NCBI GenBank assembly: GCA_965227905.1
Contig: OZ245780.1
Coordinates: 4,712,001-4,776,000 of the forward strand
Direction of reading: 5' to 3'
Length of the DNA: 64,000 nt
DNA from: CBDDHT01 sp965227905
GTDB lineage: Bacteria; Pseudomonadota; Alphaproteobacteria; Rhizobiales; Methyloligellaceae
Shown here: positions 62,863 to 64,000 of the stretch, piece by piece
Position numbering within the stretch: position 1 is the stretch's first letter
Layout: every line of letters begins with the position of its first letter
The notes under the pieces: model-generated
Told to the model about the DNA's origin: nothing
The model's database searches: none
What the model saw: the letters and a program-made list of their open reading frames with translations, nothing else
Translations under genes and position numbers: made by a program

Positions 62863-64000
62863 TCATGATATCAGAACGATTTTTCCGGGGTTCAAAATAT
62901 TGCTGGGGTCTAACGACCTTTTTATGGCGGCCATAAGCTCCAATCCATGGCCGTGCTCGGCACGAAGATACTTCATTTTTCCGGTTCCGACCCCATGTTC
63001 GCCGGTGCATGTACCATCCATGCTTAATGCGCGTTCGACAAGACGGTCCAGAAAGCCTTCCACAATCTTCAGTGCATCGCTGTCATCCTGCGGAATCTGG
63101 ACCTGAACGTGAAAGTTACCATCACCAACATGCCCGACGATAGGGGCAATTAGGCGATGTTTGCGGATATCTTCATGGGTCGCTGTAACACACTCGGCCA
63201 AGCGCGATATAGGCACACAGACGTCGGTCACGATGGCATGTCCGCCTGGGAGAAGGTCGCGCGCCGCCCAATAGGCATCGTGACGGCCGGCCCAGAGCGC
63301 ATTGCGCTCTTCGGCGTGTTCGGCCCAATGGAACGCACCGCCGCCTTCCTCGGCGGCGATTTCTTTGAATGTCTCGACCTGTTCACGCGCCGATGCCTCC
63401 GTCCCATGGAACTCTAGAAAAAGCGTCGGTTCTTCTGCCAGCGTCAGATTCGAATGGGCATTGCAGGCTTTGACCTGAACCGCGTCGAGCAGTTCGATAC
63501 GGGCTGGAATGAGTCCCATTTGAATCGCCATGATCGTTGCATTGCAGGCCCCTTCGATGCTTGTGAATGGACAGACAGCAACCAGGATCGACTCTGGAAT
63601 TCCGTGAAGTTTCACCGTTGCCTCGGTAATGATCCCAAGTGTGCCTTCGGATCCGACCATGAGGTGGGTCAGGTCATAGCCGGCTGACGACTTTCGGGCG
63701 CGGTGGGCGGTCCGCACAACCTCCCCCTCGCCTGTCACCACGGTAAGATTAACGATGTTTTCGCGCATCGTCCCGTAGCGCACGGCATTCGTGCCGGATG
63801 CGCGCGTTGCTGCCATACCCCCGACCGTCGCATCGGCACCCGGGTCTACGGCAAAGAATAGGCCTGTATCACGCAGATGTGCATTCAACTGTTTGCGCGT
63901 GACTCCAGCTTCAACGACACAATCGAGATCCTCCATATTCACCGCAAGGATCTGGTTCATGCGCGAAAAATCGAGACTGATACCGCCTTGGGGCGCATTC
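62863..64000 (-). CDS. FAD-binding oxidase, D-lactate/glycolate type (5' end outside window)
   Basis: The 3' 379 codons of an FAD-linked oxidase (FAD_binding_4 and C-terminal FAD-oxidase domains). The upstream frame stays open to the edge, with PQGG and GISLDFSRMNQILAVNMED, which is the standard PP-loop region. Further motifs are DPGADATVGGMAATRASGTN, GSEGTLGIITEATVKLHGIP, GHVGDGNFHVQVQIPQDDSD and TGEHGVGTGKMKYL with metal-binding His residues. Resembles D-lactate dehydrogenase (cytochrome) or GlcD; substrate not decided. Confidence 0.93.
   Translation of the reverse strand, partial: NAPQGGISLDFSRMNQILAVNMEDLDCVVEAGVTRKQLNAHLRDTGLFFAVDPGADATVGGMAATRASGTNAVRYGTMRENIVNLTVVTGEGEVVRTAHRARKSSAGYDLTHLMVGSEGTLGIITEATVKLHGIPESILVAVCPFTSIEGACNATIMAIQMGLIPARIELLDAVQVKACNAHSNLTLAEEPTLFLEFHGTEASAREQVETFKEIAAEEGGGAFHWAEHAEERNALWAGRHDAYWAARDLLPGGHAIVTDVCVPISRLAECVTATHEDIRKHRLIAPIVGHVGDGNFHVQVQIPQDDSDALKIVEGFLDRLVERALSMDGTCTGEHGVGTGKMKYLRAEHGHGLELMAAIKRSLDPSNILNPGKIVLIS

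Overview
The window is chromosomal DNA of an alphaproteobacterium, most likely order Hyphomicrobiales (Rhizobiales). The strongest evidence is a circularly permuted, two-piece tmRNA gene (about 55.88-56.22 kb) whose tag reads ANDNYAEARLAA, the tag I associate with rhizobia. It sits directly upstream of an alphaproteobacterial-type sspB. An mreBCD-mrdA-rodA cluster and an exact GTTC-N7-GTTC box (the alphaproteobacterial LexA operator) agree with this. I do not assign a genus.

Left part (1 to about 20.2 kb) looks accessory. It holds a serine recombinase with a res-like upstream region, a DUF502 protein, a ZntB-like CorA protein, an MgtE Mg2+ transporter, a LysR regulator, a large MscS channel and several very small exported proteins. 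It also holds two separate ATP-grasp/retropepsin modules. Module A (3.5-6.5 kb) is an exported retropepsin-like protease, an inactive transglutaminase fused to a polytopic membrane domain, and a RimK-like ATP-grasp ligase. Module B (10.7-13.5 kb) is a small unknown protein, a retropepsin-like protease, RimK and an AstE/aspartoacylase-type amidohydrolase, translationally coupled by 4-bp overlaps. AT-rich gene-poor gaps are frequent. A diverged ~90-bp direct repeat flanks the mscS gene, and the region ends at the 3' end of a tRNA-Lys(CTT) gene, a classic island boundary.

Middle part (20.4 to 43.5 kb) is mostly core. It carries rod-shape and elongation genes (rodA, mrdA/PBP2, mreD, mreC, mreB), a PhzF-type protein, a Cache-HAMP-adenylate cyclase, and a peptidoglycan-recycling pair (LD-carboxypeptidase and an Mpl-like Mur ligase). 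An N,N-dimethylformamidase-like large subunit, branched-chain amino-acid genes (ilvI, ilvH, ilvC), miaA, serB, a CPBP protease and a DegP-type protease follow. Between them lies a 72-residue protein ending in four tandem Trp-Arg-Asn-(Tyr/Cys) units, which looks like a peptide precursor and is the most unusual gene here.

Right part (43.6 to 64 kb): DUF2065, hflC, hflK, folA, thyA, bactofilin, an apparently SOS-controlled DNA-repair pair (radical SAM with helix-hairpin-helix, then a TIGR03915-UdgX fusion), a monofunctional glycosyltransferase, small envelope proteins, a D-2-hydroxyacid dehydrogenase, ssrA, sspB, fumC, a ribbon-helix-helix protein, a very large AsmA-family protein, and the 3' part of an FAD-linked oxidase running off the right edge. 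I found one tRNA, one tmRNA, no rRNA, no CRISPR array and no intact insertion sequence.
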